Notes under the pieces: generated by a model | Told to the model about the DNA's origin: nothing | What the model saw: only the letters and a program-made list of their open reading frames with translations | Database searches by the model: none | Program-made: the position numbers and the translations under genes | Assembly (NCBI GenBank): GCA_029265085.1 | Contig: JAJUJY010000004.1 | Location: 1-64,000 of the forward strand | Length of the DNA: 64,000 nt | From: Chloroflexota bacterium | GTDB taxonomy: Bacteria; Chloroflexota; Anaerolineae; Anaerolineales; Anaerolineaceae | Reading direction: 5' to 3' | In this document: piece after piece, positions 16,373 to 25,475 of the stretch | Layout of the letters: each line of letters opens with the position of its first letter | How positions within the stretch are numbered: position 1 is the first letter of the stretch

Positions 16373-17260
16373 ATGGAATCCCTGATTTCTGACCTCCGCA
16401 AGCAGACAATCGAGAAAATCCTCGCCAAACAGGATGCTGCCTTCCGCTGGGGATACGACGAAAAACGCGCCCGCGAACGCCCGCAGTACGTGGATTACTC
16501 GCCCAATTACACCTCCACCCTGTGGACCCTGGTGCTGCTGGCCGATCTCAACGCGCCGCCGGATCTCCCCCAGGTCGGGCCGTCTCTCCGGCTGATCACC
16601 GAACGTTTTTATGACCCCGCGTACGGCGTTTTCCGGCTGCCGGATATGAGCCATTTTCCCATCCCCTGCCTGAACGGCAACATGCTCTACCTGCACCAAT
16701 ATTTCCAGACCGGCCAACCGGAAATCCTGGAAGCAACCATCCGCTTTTTTGCCGAATACCAGCGCTTTGATAACGGGGGCTTCAAAACACCAGGGGACTA
16801 CCCGTATTTTTCCAACACCGCCTGCTACGGAAAACACACCTGCTATTGGGGTGTGGTCAAACTGCTCAAAGGGATTTCCTTCATCCCCCGCCCGCAGCGG
16901 TCACCGCAAGCGCAGCGGCTCATCGAAAACTGCATTGACTTTGTGCTGCAGCATGAGGTCTGCTTCCGCTGCCACCAGCCGGAAAAATTCCTTCACCGCG
17001 ATATTGACCGGCTCACCTTCCCCAATTTCTACAAAAGCGACTTCCTTGAAATTCTGTGGCTGCTGGCGAGAGAAGAAGTGCAGGATCCGCGGGTCTCCCG
17101 TGCGCTGGAACTGCTGCGCGCCAGGCGCAAAGACAGCGGCGGGTGGGCACCGGATAAGCCCCTGAACACCGTCGTTTCCACCGGGCCGGCAGGCCGTGAC
17201 AATGTCTTTTTAACCGAAAGAGCCAGTGAAGTGCTGGCGTATTACGGCCTGGACGCCTGA
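16373..17260 (+). CDS. Prenyltransferase/terpene-cyclase-like alpha-alpha toroid protein
   Basis: The 295-residue product consists of repeated helix pairs with TSTLWTLVLLADL, DPAYGVFRLPD, CYGKHTCYWGVVKLLKG and DFLEILWLLAREE. This is the pattern of the alpha/alpha toroid found in squalene-hopene cyclases, protein prenyltransferase beta subunits and related enzymes of unknown reaction. The DxDD motif of squalene-hopene cyclases is absent, and there is no signal peptide. A cyclase role is therefore unproven. The neighbouring zinc-ribbon membrane gene follows on the same strand. Confidence 0.6.
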   Translation: MESLISDLRKQTIEKILAKQDAAFRWGYDEKRARERPQYVDYSPNYTSTLWTLVLLADLNAPPDLPQVGPSLRLITERFYDPAYGVFRLPDMSHFPIPCLNGNMLYLHQYFQTGQPEILEATIRFFAEYQRFDNGGFKTPGDYPYFSNTACYGKHTCYWGVVKLLKGISFIPRPQRSPQAQRLIENCIDFVLQHEVCFRCHQPEKFLHRDIDRLTFPNFYKSDFLEILWLLAREEVQDPRVSRALELLRARRKDSGGWAPDKPLNTVVSTGPAGRDNVFLTERASEVLAYYGLDA

Positions 17261-17321
17261 AAATCAAACGCTCACCATCGCAGCCGCATCACGGCAGGAA
17301 GAAGGGAAAGGAATGCGCCGT

Positions 17322-17735
17322 ATGGGAGCTGTTGCCGTCGAATCCAGGGAGATTGGGCGCGACCGGGGCTACCCGATTGTGGAAGCCACCCTGTATATCT
17401 ATTGCGATAACTGCGGCACGTTCAACGTCAAAACCTATATCCCGTTTATCCGGCTGTTCATCGCTGCACTGGTCCTGGCCGGCGGGGTATACCTGGCACT
17501 CTCGCTGCAGCGCTGGGCGTTGTGCCTGCTGCCCCTGGCTTTATTATCCATGTACCTGCCCTGGCGGGATATTTTCTTGAAATACAAATGCCGTAAATGC
17601 GGCAGTACCTATTTCAGCGACTTCAATGCGCTGCACTATCCCTCCTACGATAAAAGTATTTTGGACGTGCCGGATCAACTCACCCAAAAGCGCTACATCG
17701 ATGAAAGCGTGCTGCACTTCCAGCAGTTCACCTGA
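17322..17735 (+). CDS. Membrane protein with two split zinc-ribbon halves
   Basis: The product of about 137 residues has CDNCG near residue 27, two hydrophobic segments in the middle (RLFIAALVLAGGVYLALSL and LLPLALLSMYLPW), and then CRKCG. The two Cys-x-x-Cys pairs lie on either side of a membrane hairpin and so on the same face, where they could together bind one zinc. I do not know the family. GGGAAAGGA lies 9 bases before the ATG at 17322; an alternative ATG at 17313 touches the ribosome site and is less likely. Confidence 0.6.
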   Translation: MGAVAVESREIGRDRGYPIVEATLYIYCDNCGTFNVKTYIPFIRLFIAALVLAGGVYLALSLQRWALCLLPLALLSMYLPWRDIFLKYKCRKCGSTYFSDFNALHYPSYDKSILDVPDQLTQKRYIDESVLHFQQFT

Positions 17736-17879
17736 GGCAGCAGAAAGAGGCTTGATAATGACTGGCAAAAGCTGGTCATCCACCGCTGGGGAACGATCAG
17801 GCCGTATGTTTCGTAATGGGTGTAAAATGATGCATAACAGGAGTGGATATCCGATTTAACGTTTATCAGGTGGGCGAAA

Positions 17880-18173
17880 ATGGTTGAACCTCTGGATTCC
17901 AACACAATCAACAGATTACTAGCAATTCTGGAACAAACACTGGCTTTTATCAAGACAAGCTATCGAGATTCTATTTTTACTGACAAAGACGAAGTTTTGA
18001 AAAAGTTAGAATCACACATTGAGAACATCAAAACCAGGGAGGATTTAAAAAAAGAAAACCTTGCTTTGTTATTTGCACCTACCGGACCAATCCAAAAATT
18101 ATCCATAAGCAATGGTTGGTTTGAGCAATACTTAGAAATTTCTCGTCACTTTGATAAAACAATTGATCTGTAA
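17880..18173 (+). CDS. Small acidic/basic helical protein, unknown
   Basis: The 97-residue product is helical and rich in Lys, Glu and Asp. An AGGTGG site lies before the ATG. The sequence is more AT-rich than its neighbours. No recognised family; it could be a small toxin-antitoxin or phage-response component, but nothing in the sequence shows this. Confidence 0.5.
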   Translation: MVEPLDSNTINRLLAILEQTLAFIKTSYRDSIFTDKDEVLKKLESHIENIKTREDLKKENLALLFAPTGPIQKLSISNGWFEQYLEISRHFDKTIDL

Positions 18174-18179
18174 AGCCAA

Positions 18180-18272
18180 ATGAACAAAAAGCTGATTGCA
18201 CCTGTGTTTTTCTTCCTGATCTTAATGATTAGCTTAATCTATTTGGGGATAACTCGCGCCCGTGCCGGTTAA
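18180..18272 (+). CDS. Possible 30-residue single-pass membrane peptide
   Basis: The frame reads MNKKLIAPVFFFLILMI and continues hydrophobic to a short basic tail (RARAG), typical of a small membrane peptide with positive-inside termini. It starts seven bases after the stop of the preceding gene, so it could be translated by coupling; no clear ribosome site is present. Hypothetical. Confidence 0.35.
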   Translation: MNKKLIAPVFFFLILMISLIYLGITRARAG

Positions 18273-18364
18273 ATGGTCGATGGTTAATTGCAAATATTAA
18301 ACCCATTGAAATCCATTTCTAATCCTTTTTGATGCTCTTGCATTCCAACATTTCCCCCTTGTCT

Positions 18365-18922
18365 ATGACAACTCCCCCCATGAACTACTGGCAAACCACC
18401 CACATCCGGCTCCGAGCCATTGAGCCATCCGACGCGGAGCATTTTATCCGCTGGAATCAAAACAGCGAGCGCGCCCGCTGGCTGGACTTCCTCTGGCCGC
18501 CCACATCCGCCGCATCAGTACGCGCCTGGGCAGAAGAACAATCCCGGCGCAAGCTAGAAAACGACAGCTTCCACTGGATCATCGAAAATGCTGCCGGAGA
18601 ACCGGTCGGCTCGATCAGCACCCACGACTGCGACCCGCGCAGCGGCACCTTCAGCTACGGCATCGATATTGCCCCAGAGCACCAGCGCAAAGGCTGCGCC
18701 TCAGCCGCTATCCGCCTGGTACTGCGCTATTATTTTGAAGAACTGCGCTACCAGAAAGTGACCGTGCCGGTCCACAGCGACAACCCCGCCTCCATCCATC
18801 TGCACGAGCACCTGGGATTTCAACTAGAAGGCCGCCACCGCCGCATGATCTTCACCGGCGGCGAATATATTGACCTGCTCTGGTTTGGCCTGACCGCCGA
18901 AGAATTTCACACGCAAATTTAA
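18365..18922 (+). CDS. RimJ/RimL-type GNAT acetyltransferase
   Basis: The product of about 185 residues has the acetyl-CoA loop in GIDIAPEHQRKGCASAAIRL and the closing helix motif NPASIHLHEHLGFQLEGR, as in RimJ/L and SpeG-like enzymes that acetylate N termini or amines. Met codons at 18365 and 18380 and a TTG at 18329 are all in frame with none having a good ribosome site; 18365 is chosen as a compromise. The gap upstream (18273-18364) shows nothing clear. Confidence 0.8.
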   Translation: MTTPPMNYWQTTHIRLRAIEPSDAEHFIRWNQNSERARWLDFLWPPTSAASVRAWAEEQSRRKLENDSFHWIIENAAGEPVGSISTHDCDPRSGTFSYGIDIAPEHQRKGCASAAIRLVLRYYFEELRYQKVTVPVHSDNPASIHLHEHLGFQLEGRHRRMIFTGGEYIDLLWFGLTAEEFHTQI

Positions 18923-19004
18923 ACCGTTCATCCCGGCGCAGCGCGAAAAGTATTCCTGTGAAGGCAGGAACCATGCAGTTTTCGGCAGAACGTACAACCC
19001 CGGA

Positions 19005-19727
19005 TTAGATAAGCCCTACATCCGAAAACTCAGGGAAGCCGCCCCAATAGAATCCCCACCCAACAAAAAGCAAAACAGCAACCAGGCATGCCACAAAGAA
19101 GAAAGCAATGGTTGGTTTGTGCGGCAATAATTTTCGACCCCAAAGAAGAGTTGCCAGCGTAAACAAAATCGTGAATGGGAAACCAAGCAGGACCGTCTGT
19201 CCCTCAAGAAATACGCAAAAACTGGCGAAACCATAAATAACCCCGGCCAGGATCGTTACCCACCAGGTTGTCGTCAGGTTGGCTGATCCCCGGTATTCAC
19301 AATAACTCAGCAAGGCTACCAGTCCCAAGATGCCGCTGTGCCATATATAGTGGCTCAGATTCTCGTCCAGAAAATACGTCAGTGTATAAATGTCTGTTCC
19401 CGTGATATCGAGCACCTGGTTTTTGGCTAAATTTTCGGCCAGATTATCAATGGAATTCGCCGCAAGATGCATGCCGTGACCCAAAACCCAGATTGCCGCC
19501 AAGACCATAAACGCGGTTTCCCCAAGATGATTTGTCTCTCCTGAAGTACTGGTACGCAGCATTCGCCAGTAGATCGGGATGAGCACCAGAGGGGTCAACA
19601 GATCAAATATATCCTGGTAGCTCATCAAGGGATAGAGCGGAAACGGGGTTCTGAAAAAGATGAGCAAGAGAAAGAAAACGGTGAAAAGCAGTGCGAAGAC
19701 GAGTGGCAAGTGAGATAGCTTTTTCAT
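19005..19727 (-). CDS. Seven-segment membrane protein, unknown
   Basis: The 240-residue product has about seven hydrophobic segments and polar loops with His residues (HGMHLAANS, NLSHYIWHSG) that may bind metal or haem. GGAGG lies before the ATG at 19727. The family is not recognised. The gap upstream is empty of clear genes. Confidence 0.55.
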   Translation of the reverse strand: MKKLSHLPLVFALLFTVFFLLLIFFRTPFPLYPLMSYQDIFDLLTPLVLIPIYWRMLRTSTSGETNHLGETAFMVLAAIWVLGHGMHLAANSIDNLAENLAKNQVLDITGTDIYTLTYFLDENLSHYIWHSGILGLVALLSYCEYRGSANLTTTWWVTILAGVIYGFASFCVFLEGQTVLLGFPFTILFTLATLLWGRKLLPHKPTIAFFFVACLVAVLLFVGWGFYWGGFPEFSDVGLI

Positions 19728-20132
19728 GGCAAACCTCCAGAGCAAAAACCATGAATAGCAGCATCTCGATGATGTTTCCAAAGAAATATTTTTTGTTGTG
19801 CTGCCCTGTTATTCGTCAAGCGGGCTCAAGAAACGCTAATACCGTATCATCCAACAAACTTTAAAAAAATATTGCAAAACTCGTGGATCAGGATTAATGA
19901 TCAAAGAAATTAAATATCTTTTTAATCATTATATGCCAGGCAGCTTAAAAGAAAATAACCTTACCTCTGTTCATGAGATTGTCTTATGGATGCCATCCGG
20001 GCGGGCAGGCAAATTGGCTTCTGGGACTGGTTTTGCCCGGACCCAGGCCAGCTTTGCCCGCCCGCGCACACGCCAAACAATGATCGCGGCCCGCTTTTTG
20101 CAGGGTTGTGCAGCATTTTTACCGGTCTGCTG
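19728..20132. other. Gene-free stretch with an inverted repeat
   Basis: An AT-rich part (19740-19970) includes ATTAATGATCAAAGAAATTAAATA and no gene that I can support. Between 19998 and 20069 CGGGCGGGCA and its complement TGCCCGCCCG are arms of an imperfect inverted repeat around CTGG/CCAG pairs. No ribosome site or conserved frame supports a gene. Confidence 0.4.
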
Positions 20133-21026
20133 TTACGATCCCGGAAATGACGCTTTCCCATACATCTTTTCCAGTACAAACACAACGACCCACGGCATGA
20201 CTGCGGCAAAAATACCCAGCGTCTGGTTTGATTCACCCAATAGAACCGCCGGTACAAGATTGCTCAACGCATGAAACAAGATGGCGAGCAGGACGCTTTT
20301 TGTATTGTTATATACCCAGGCGTAAATATACGATATCCCCACCAGTGATATGGTCTGGCCCAATAGAGACATCAAGATGGTGATTACGATGCCGATCAGG
20401 GGCACTCCCGATATCCCCGACAGGGTGTAATAAATTGTGATTGGATAATGCCAAACCGCCCAAATGATGCCTAATATCCAGATTGATTTATTGACATCAA
20501 AGCGAGATTGTAAATAGGGTTGTAAATATCCGCGCCACCCCGGTTCTTCTCCCAATCCGCTCGACAGGATCTGGCGCAAAAACAGAATCAATATAATCGA
20601 TACTGAACCAATCGCCAAAAATCCCCCCTGGGTCATTCCGAACGCCATTCCGATCAATTTGGGAACCAATGAAAGGATGACTGCGATACCAACAACCATC
20701 AAATACCATTTGCCGCCAACCCGCCATTTTACAATGCGGCCAATCAGATCAACGATTCCCTGTTTTCCTGATTCGAGAAATGTTACAACAAACGCCGCAA
20801 GGATCGGACCATACACCGCGAAACTGAATAATAACCGTGCCAATGTTTGTTGGGGTGTTTCAAGATCCATCCCAGCGTTCTGCTCATAGCTCATTGGCGA
20901 GGGCAGCTGAAAGCCGTATTTTTCAGCCAAAACAATGGCTGATATCCAGCAAGCCCAGGTAATTCCGAAGGCCAGCAAAAGATAGATAATTGGCTTGTGC
21001 TTCATGATCTGCTCTTTCTCTCCCAT
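20133..21026 (-). CDS. CPBP-family intramembrane metalloprotease
   Basis: The 297-residue membrane protein has the CPBP motifs GEEPGWRGYLQ (Glu-Glu and Arg), AVWHYPI (His) and LFHALSNL (His and Asn), so the active site looks intact. A longer N-terminal region contains about five extra membrane segments, as in the YdiL/CAAX-protease branch. The start at 21026 has GAGGTGGAG just before it; an internal ATG at 21005 also has a weaker site. Confidence 0.88.
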   Translation of the reverse strand: MGEKEQIMKHKPIIYLLLAFGITWACWISAIVLAEKYGFQLPSPMSYEQNAGMDLETPQQTLARLLFSFAVYGPILAAFVVTFLESGKQGIVDLIGRIVKWRVGGKWYLMVVGIAVILSLVPKLIGMAFGMTQGGFLAIGSVSIILILFLRQILSSGLGEEPGWRGYLQPYLQSRFDVNKSIWILGIIWAVWHYPITIYYTLSGISGVPLIGIVITILMSLLGQTISLVGISYIYAWVYNNTKSVLLAILFHALSNLVPAVLLGESNQTLGIFAAVMPWVVVFVLEKMYGKASFPGS

Positions 21027-21221
21027 TTCTCCACCTCATTTTTCGACTGTAACGGTATGGTGCAGCGGCAAGCGCTGTAGAAACCCCGCAAAACAAACCC
21101 GGTTCACGCCGCTTTCAGGCCGCGCAATGCCGGCTGGCTGCAGCGGATATTGGCCCGCTCCCTGGCGGCAAGCGATCGATTCTCTATGAACATATTCCAA
21201 ACCGGGATTTGTTTACGGTTC

Positions 21222-21404
21222 TTATTCTACTTCGTACTGGGAAAAAAAGTCCAATATCTCCTTGCCAACCTGTTCCGGACATTCCAGATAGGAGAAATGC
21301 CCGCATTCGTTCAACAACACCAGCCGGGATCCTTTAACCTGGATATAACCTGTCCGCGAGGCAAGGTGATCATCTTCCAATTCAATATGCAGAAAACCCT
21401 GCTT
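21222..21404 (-). pseudogene. C-terminal remnant of an alpha/beta hydrolase
   Basis: On the minus strand a frame from 21404 to the stop at 21222 reads DDHLASRTGYIQV and then RLVLLNECGHFSYLECPEQV, which is the last strand, the catalytic His loop (CGHF) and the final helix of an alpha/beta hydrolase. A TGA lies just upstream and no start is present, so only the tail survives. The surrounding 21027-21531 gap has a possible GNAT-like tail on the plus strand ending at about 21541 (RIKFYKKL) but nothing intact. Confidence 0.65.
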
Positions 21405-21531
21405 TCACCGGCGGTTGCGCAGCCGTTAGCCTTGCCCTATGGATCAGCCTGACAGCGCAGGAATGGCGTTGAGCCAACAACCGAACGGATCAAATTTTAC
21501 AAGAAGCTGTGCCGTTACGCCGGCTGGCTGA

Positions 21532-21954
21532 TTATCCCTTAACTATTTTCAATATCAAAACAATGGATAAAGCAGCCAGCGAAAGCCAGATGAGAATAAT
21601 GATCGCGGCGGCAGCCCGGCTGACAGGTTTTCCCTGACCGATGATTTCCGCGGCCTTCTCCCGGCTTTCAAGCATGACCGCTTCCGGAATCATGGAAAGC
21701 GCAATTTTGACTCCCAACGGGATCAGCACCAGGTCATCTAGATAGCCGAGGATGGGAATAAAATCCGGGATCAGGTCGATGGGACTGAACGCATACCCAA
21801 CCACAATCCCCGCAAAAATTCTGGCATACAGCGGAACCCGCGGGTCTTTGTACGCCAGATAAAGCGCATAGGTTTCAGTTTTTAGTTTTTTGGCTTGCTG
21901 CTTCCATTGTTCAATCAATCGCTTCACAAAATCATCCTTCCCGGCAGATCGCAT
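21532..21954 (-). CDS. DUF1232 membrane protein
   Basis: The product of about 140 residues carries the DUF1232 (YkvA) signature SPIDLIPDFIPILGYLDDL between a short helix and a C-terminal hydrophobic segment (about residues 110-135). The function of the family is unknown. The start at 21954 was chosen over a TTG three codons upstream. Confidence 0.85.
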   Translation of the reverse strand: MRSAGKDDFVKRLIEQWKQQAKKLKTETYALYLAYKDPRVPLYARIFAGIVVGYAFSPIDLIPDFIPILGYLDDLVLIPLGVKIALSMIPEAVMLESREKAAEIIGQGKPVSRAAAAIIILIWLSLAALSIVLILKIVKG

Positions 21955-21989
21955 TCCACGCAATTTTTGAGCCGGTCACGTTGGCAGCA

Positions 21990-22361
21990 TCAGACATGCT
22001 GGTCAAAGAGAATGGGATTACCATCCGGGTCCATTACCATAAAACTGGCGGGGCCGGTTGTATTATCATCTGCTTCGCTCACCAACGCAACCCCTTGTGC
22101 TTTCAGTTGGCGCTGCAGGTCGCGCACGTCTGTAAAAGTATCCAACTTCCTGGCATGGCTATCCCAACCGGGATTAAATGTTAACATATTCGTCTCGAAC
22201 ATTCCTTGAAAAAGGCCAATCACGTAATCGCCATTTTTCAAGATCAGCCAGTTTTGCGAAATATCGCCGCCAAAGACTGTGAAGCCGAGTTTTTCATAAA
22301 AGTTCTTTGAAGCCGTGATATCCTTCACGGCCAAACTAACCGAAAATGCCCCGAGTTCCAT
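21990..22361 (-). CDS. VOC-family (glyoxalase-like) protein
   Basis: The 123-residue product has two beta-alpha-beta-beta-beta units: [25 protein letters not shown] at the start and [17 protein letters not shown] at the end. The latter includes the usual Asp-Pro-Asp-Gly turn. Members are dioxygenases, glyoxalases or antibiotic-binding proteins; no group can be fixed. It has an AGGAGG-like site upstream. Confidence 0.88.
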   Translation of the reverse strand: MELGAFSVSLAVKDITASKNFYEKLGFTVFGGDISQNWLILKNGDYVIGLFQGMFETNMLTFNPGWDSHARKLDTFTDVRDLQRQLKAQGVALVSEADDNTTGPASFMVMDPDGNPILFDQHV

Positions 22362-22478
22362 ACTTCAACCTCCATTCTGCATGGTACGACAACTGCGTAT
22401 ATTGTGCCTGACCCCATCTAAGCGGCCGCAAAATTCTATTTGAGCACAGCATAGATGGGGTGCTATCAGGTGATCAAC

Positions 22479-22868
22479 TCACAAGCCAAGTGCCTGCTTG
22501 CGTTCGCGGACTGCGGCGGCAAGAAGTTCTCGAAGCGATTCCTGCTCGCACTCATCCACAGATCGGATTTTGATATGCCGCAGCTTCTTGCCTGTGCCTT
22601 CCAGCCTGTTTTTCGGATCCGGCAGGTCTGCACCCTGATAAAATCCCAAATTGATCCAATGGTCGAAAGGCATGAGATACACCATCCCCTCGATCATTTT
22701 CTTTGGCCCAAAGCCGTACGTGGCCGCGCGGTCCCCCAATCGAACCACTTCGTGCGCATCCGGTTTGACTTCCAGGATGATCTGGCGCAGTCGGACCATC
22801 ACAGGCTGTAGCGAAGCGCTGGTGATGGCAAGAAGATCGTCAAAGGAACCCAATATTGCTGTGGACAT
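22479..22868 (-). CDS. DUF1801 (YdhG-like) protein
   Basis: The 129-residue product has the DUF1801 pattern EVVRLGDRAATYGFGPKKMIEGMVYLMPF and the C-terminal RELLAAAVRERK helix. Relatives include frataxin-like proteins such as YdhG; no role is proven. CGGAGGAG lies before the ATG. Confidence 0.82.
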   Translation of the reverse strand: MSTAILGSFDDLLAITSASLQPVMVRLRQIILEVKPDAHEVVRLGDRAATYGFGPKKMIEGMVYLMPFDHWINLGFYQGADLPDPKNRLEGTGKKLRHIKIRSVDECEQESLRELLAAAVRERKQALGL

Positions 22869-22944
22869 GATTATCTCCTCCGCTGGTCAAAAATGCAAGC
22901 CGCAAAGACGCGGCGGGCGCAAATGGGGCGGTCAGCAAAGCAGA

Positions 22945-23970
22945 TCACCTTAATTTCATTTCCTTTTTAAAGAAGGCATCAAGGCGAGCTTCTGTGACAT
23001 CCACCAGCCTGACCAGGTATGGATCATTCAATTTGTCCAATATTGCCCGCGACTGGGCGATCATCTCCTTACTGCAGCGATACGTCTCTTGCACCCGCCT
23101 GGTATCCTCCCGCAAAAGTTGAGCGGTTTTCTTGGGATTCTTGAGCTGGCGTATGTCATCCAAGCCCAAAGTTACATAAGAATAGTGCCCATTGGCCAAA
23201 TCGTCTTCCAGGTCATTCCAATCATCGATCATCTGAATGGCGGCGCCAAACAACAGGAAGACCTCCCAATAATCCGCAATGAGCGCAGCTTTCCCAAGCC
23301 GCTCCAGGCTCAACATAAAAGGTGTAACCGCGTTGGCTCCTTTGGCGCCAAGCTCTTTGGGGTTATCCAGCCGGTAGGGACTGGCCTTGCCCCGCATCGA
23401 TTTTTCCTTAATCTCCGCTTCTAAAAACAACGTGCGCATGCGGTGCATAATTTCCAGGTTTATTTTGGTAACACCAAAAATATTGAGCGCGATTGTTTCA
23501 TACTCAGCAATAAAAGCCTGCGCGGTCAGGATCTCAACCGGAGAAGGCGCATCGCTGTCCACGTTGGCATCCAAAATCCCATATCCGGCCACCGCGAACA
23601 AACCAGCCCGCAAGATTTCCCCAAAATTATGGACGAACGCTTCTAACCCTTCCTCATCCATCCAAACCGCCAGAAACGCAAACACCGGATACGCATCTTT
23701 AAAGTATTGCAGGCGGTTGCTTTTCCATTGGGTCACATCAAAACCAAGCGGCGCGCTGAATTCTCTTAACAATTGCTTCGCTTGATCGTCTAATCCCTTG
23801 AAGGCCGAGAGCAGCCCGACATCAACTTTGATATTTTGGACCCAATCTAAAAATGAAACTTGATTCGCCAGAAAGGGCGCCATGACGGCTGCCCAAAAGG
23901 CTTCTTTATCGCGGTGATAAATTTGCAGTATGGTTGGGGCGAATCGTTCGAAAGCGGTTTTCTGTTCCAT
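22945..23970 (-). CDS. Class 1 isoprenoid-synthase-like protein
   Basis: The 341-residue all-helical product contains QMIDDWNDLEDDLANGHYSYV near residues 246-266, an aspartate-rich DDxxD-type site as in trans-prenyltransferases and terpene synthases, and an upstream DANVDSD segment (134-140). The usual second aspartate-rich motif is not obvious, so the reaction is uncertain (chain elongation, or terpene-like). AGGTGAA lies before the ATG. The hydrophobic reading frame upstream may be its degraded partner. Confidence 0.7.
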   Translation of the reverse strand: MEQKTAFERFAPTILQIYHRDKEAFWAAVMAPFLANQVSFLDWVQNIKVDVGLLSAFKGLDDQAKQLLREFSAPLGFDVTQWKSNRLQYFKDAYPVFAFLAVWMDEEGLEAFVHNFGEILRAGLFAVAGYGILDANVDSDAPSPVEILTAQAFIAEYETIALNIFGVTKINLEIMHRMRTLFLEAEIKEKSMRGKASPYRLDNPKELGAKGANAVTPFMLSLERLGKAALIADYWEVFLLFGAAIQMIDDWNDLEDDLANGHYSYVTLGLDDIRQLKNPKKTAQLLREDTRRVQETYRCSKEMIAQSRAILDKLNDPYLVRLVDVTEARLDAFFKKEMKLR

Positions 23971-24490
23971 AGCTTCACCTGATACCCACGATTGTTAAAC
24001 CCTTAATTCCCCCCAACGATTGATCATCCGGGTTCCTGGCACGCAGCAGCTTTGCCGTAACGCGGATCATCAAAATATGCGGTAAAAACGGACCATTCTT
24101 CTTGGAGCAAAAAGAGTGACTATTTTGATAATCATTATACATAAAACCGGGTGTGTATTGGAGATTCGTTTCTCGCCAAAAATACGCCCGGTTTCCTGCA
24201 AAAACACTATGGCCAATACCACCATCAAATAAGCCAGGGTACCTAGCGCGGTTCCCAATACAAACACGGTCAAAAACGCCAGCAGCGGCGGGTAACCGGC
24301 TGAACCGAGAATTGAAATGCGCTGGTTGTGCGCAGCCCGGGCGTTATGTGCAGCAGCAGGGAGCGCCGTTCACCTTTGGCCGGATTGCATCAAATCATTT
24401 CCTTCCGCCGGGTTGGATGGGGCAGGCAGTGCCTGCTGCCGCCTGGGAGCGGCAGGGGTGACACGGGGCGAAGATGGAATGTTAGTGGTA
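23971..24490 (-). other. Gap with one possible small membrane-protein remnant
   Basis: A frame at 24070-24273 (minus) reads LTVFVLGTALGTLAYLMVVLAIVFLQ and stays open upstream without a start, so it may be a decayed membrane gene. From 24300 to 24480 there is GC-rich sequence with self-complementary GGCAGTGCCTG and CTGCCGC/GCGGCAG patches. The frames show no other support. Confidence 0.35.
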
Positions 24491-25342
24491 TTAGGTGGTG
24501 GAATTTCGTAACTCGTCTACTTGTGTAATCTCTCGATCCACTGAATTATCAACAAATTCTATCAGCAATTCAACAAACGAAATAATTGATTCTGCTTTTT
24601 GCTCATCATCTTCCACAAGTTTATGATGACGTGGATTTCTTAGAATTGAGTATGCTCCTATCATCAAACTATTTAGATTTGCAGTGTAATCTTTACCATC
24701 CACCTTATATACCAGCCTGCTTTTTTCTCCCTCATACGCGGCTTTTATCAATCTGTTTCCATATAGATTTGTGTCACCCGAAAGCCGTTTAAGCAAGTGA
24801 TCTTCAAAATGAGTAAAGGCATTTTCGATGGCGGCTTGTGGATTGTGAATTCGAGTTTCTCTTGAGATATTCGAAGATAATCTTGATCGCTCTTTACGTA
24901 AATCTTCACGAAGAAGAGATATTATCGCGGCTGGCAAAAACCAAACAAGATACACACTGATAAAAATTCTTAACGATAAATCAATATTTAGAAATTTCAC
25001 CGAAAGATATGCGGCATAAAATGCAATAAAAATGTTAGGAAAAATGATACAAGTTCTTATGTATGGATATTTCCTTACTTGATTTGATAACCAACTTGTT
25101 GACTTGTCCCAGACAATCATTCCTAAATCCAAAGCAAGGAAGGCGAACAATACTATTAGTGCACCAATAAATCCAATGACCGTCCAATAAATAAAATCTT
25201 GGGTTGTCCCACTTGTACTTCCCTTGTAAATTCCTGTCCCAATCGTATAAAAAGCAAGTAATCCTGCAAAAATCCTATTTATAAGAGGATATTTTTCGAC
25301 AAGTTTGTCAATAAAATCGTTTTTCATCATTTTTCTTATCAT
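24491..25342 (-). CDS. Membrane-anchored HEPN-domain protein (TIGR02391-like)
   Basis: The 283-residue product has four predicted membrane segments in the first 145 residues (near 22-40, 52-72, 97-117 and 124-143) and then a soluble domain. The soluble part (165-265) starts with NPQAAIENAFTHFEDHLL and includes SLMIGAYSILRNPRHHKL. The RNPRHH at 235-240 fits the R-x4-6-H catalytic motif of HEPN ribonucleases, and the pattern is that of the TIGR02391/Ymh group. The start may be at 25342 or at the ATG four codons later, which has better spacing to AAGGA. It is clearly more AT-rich than its neighbours and lies 133 bases downstream of the kinase gene on the same strand. Confidence 0.75.
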   Translation of the reverse strand: MIRKMMKNDFIDKLVEKYPLINRIFAGLLAFYTIGTGIYKGSTSGTTQDFIYWTVIGFIGALIVLFAFLALDLGMIVWDKSTSWLSNQVRKYPYIRTCIIFPNIFIAFYAAYLSVKFLNIDLSLRIFISVYLVWFLPAAIISLLREDLRKERSRLSSNISRETRIHNPQAAIENAFTHFEDHLLKRLSGDTNLYGNRLIKAAYEGEKSRLVYKVDGKDYTANLNSLMIGAYSILRNPRHHKLVEDDEQKAESIISFVELLIEFVDNSVDREITQVDELRNSTT

Positions 25343-25475
25343 CCTTGACTAACCGCCTAACGGCAACTGTTACCGGTAGGATGAGGATTTGGCAAAAAAC
25401 TCAAAACTACAAAAACCTAAAAATCGCGGCACGTACCCACCTACCCTCTGTACACCGTGTGTAGATGAATGCAGT

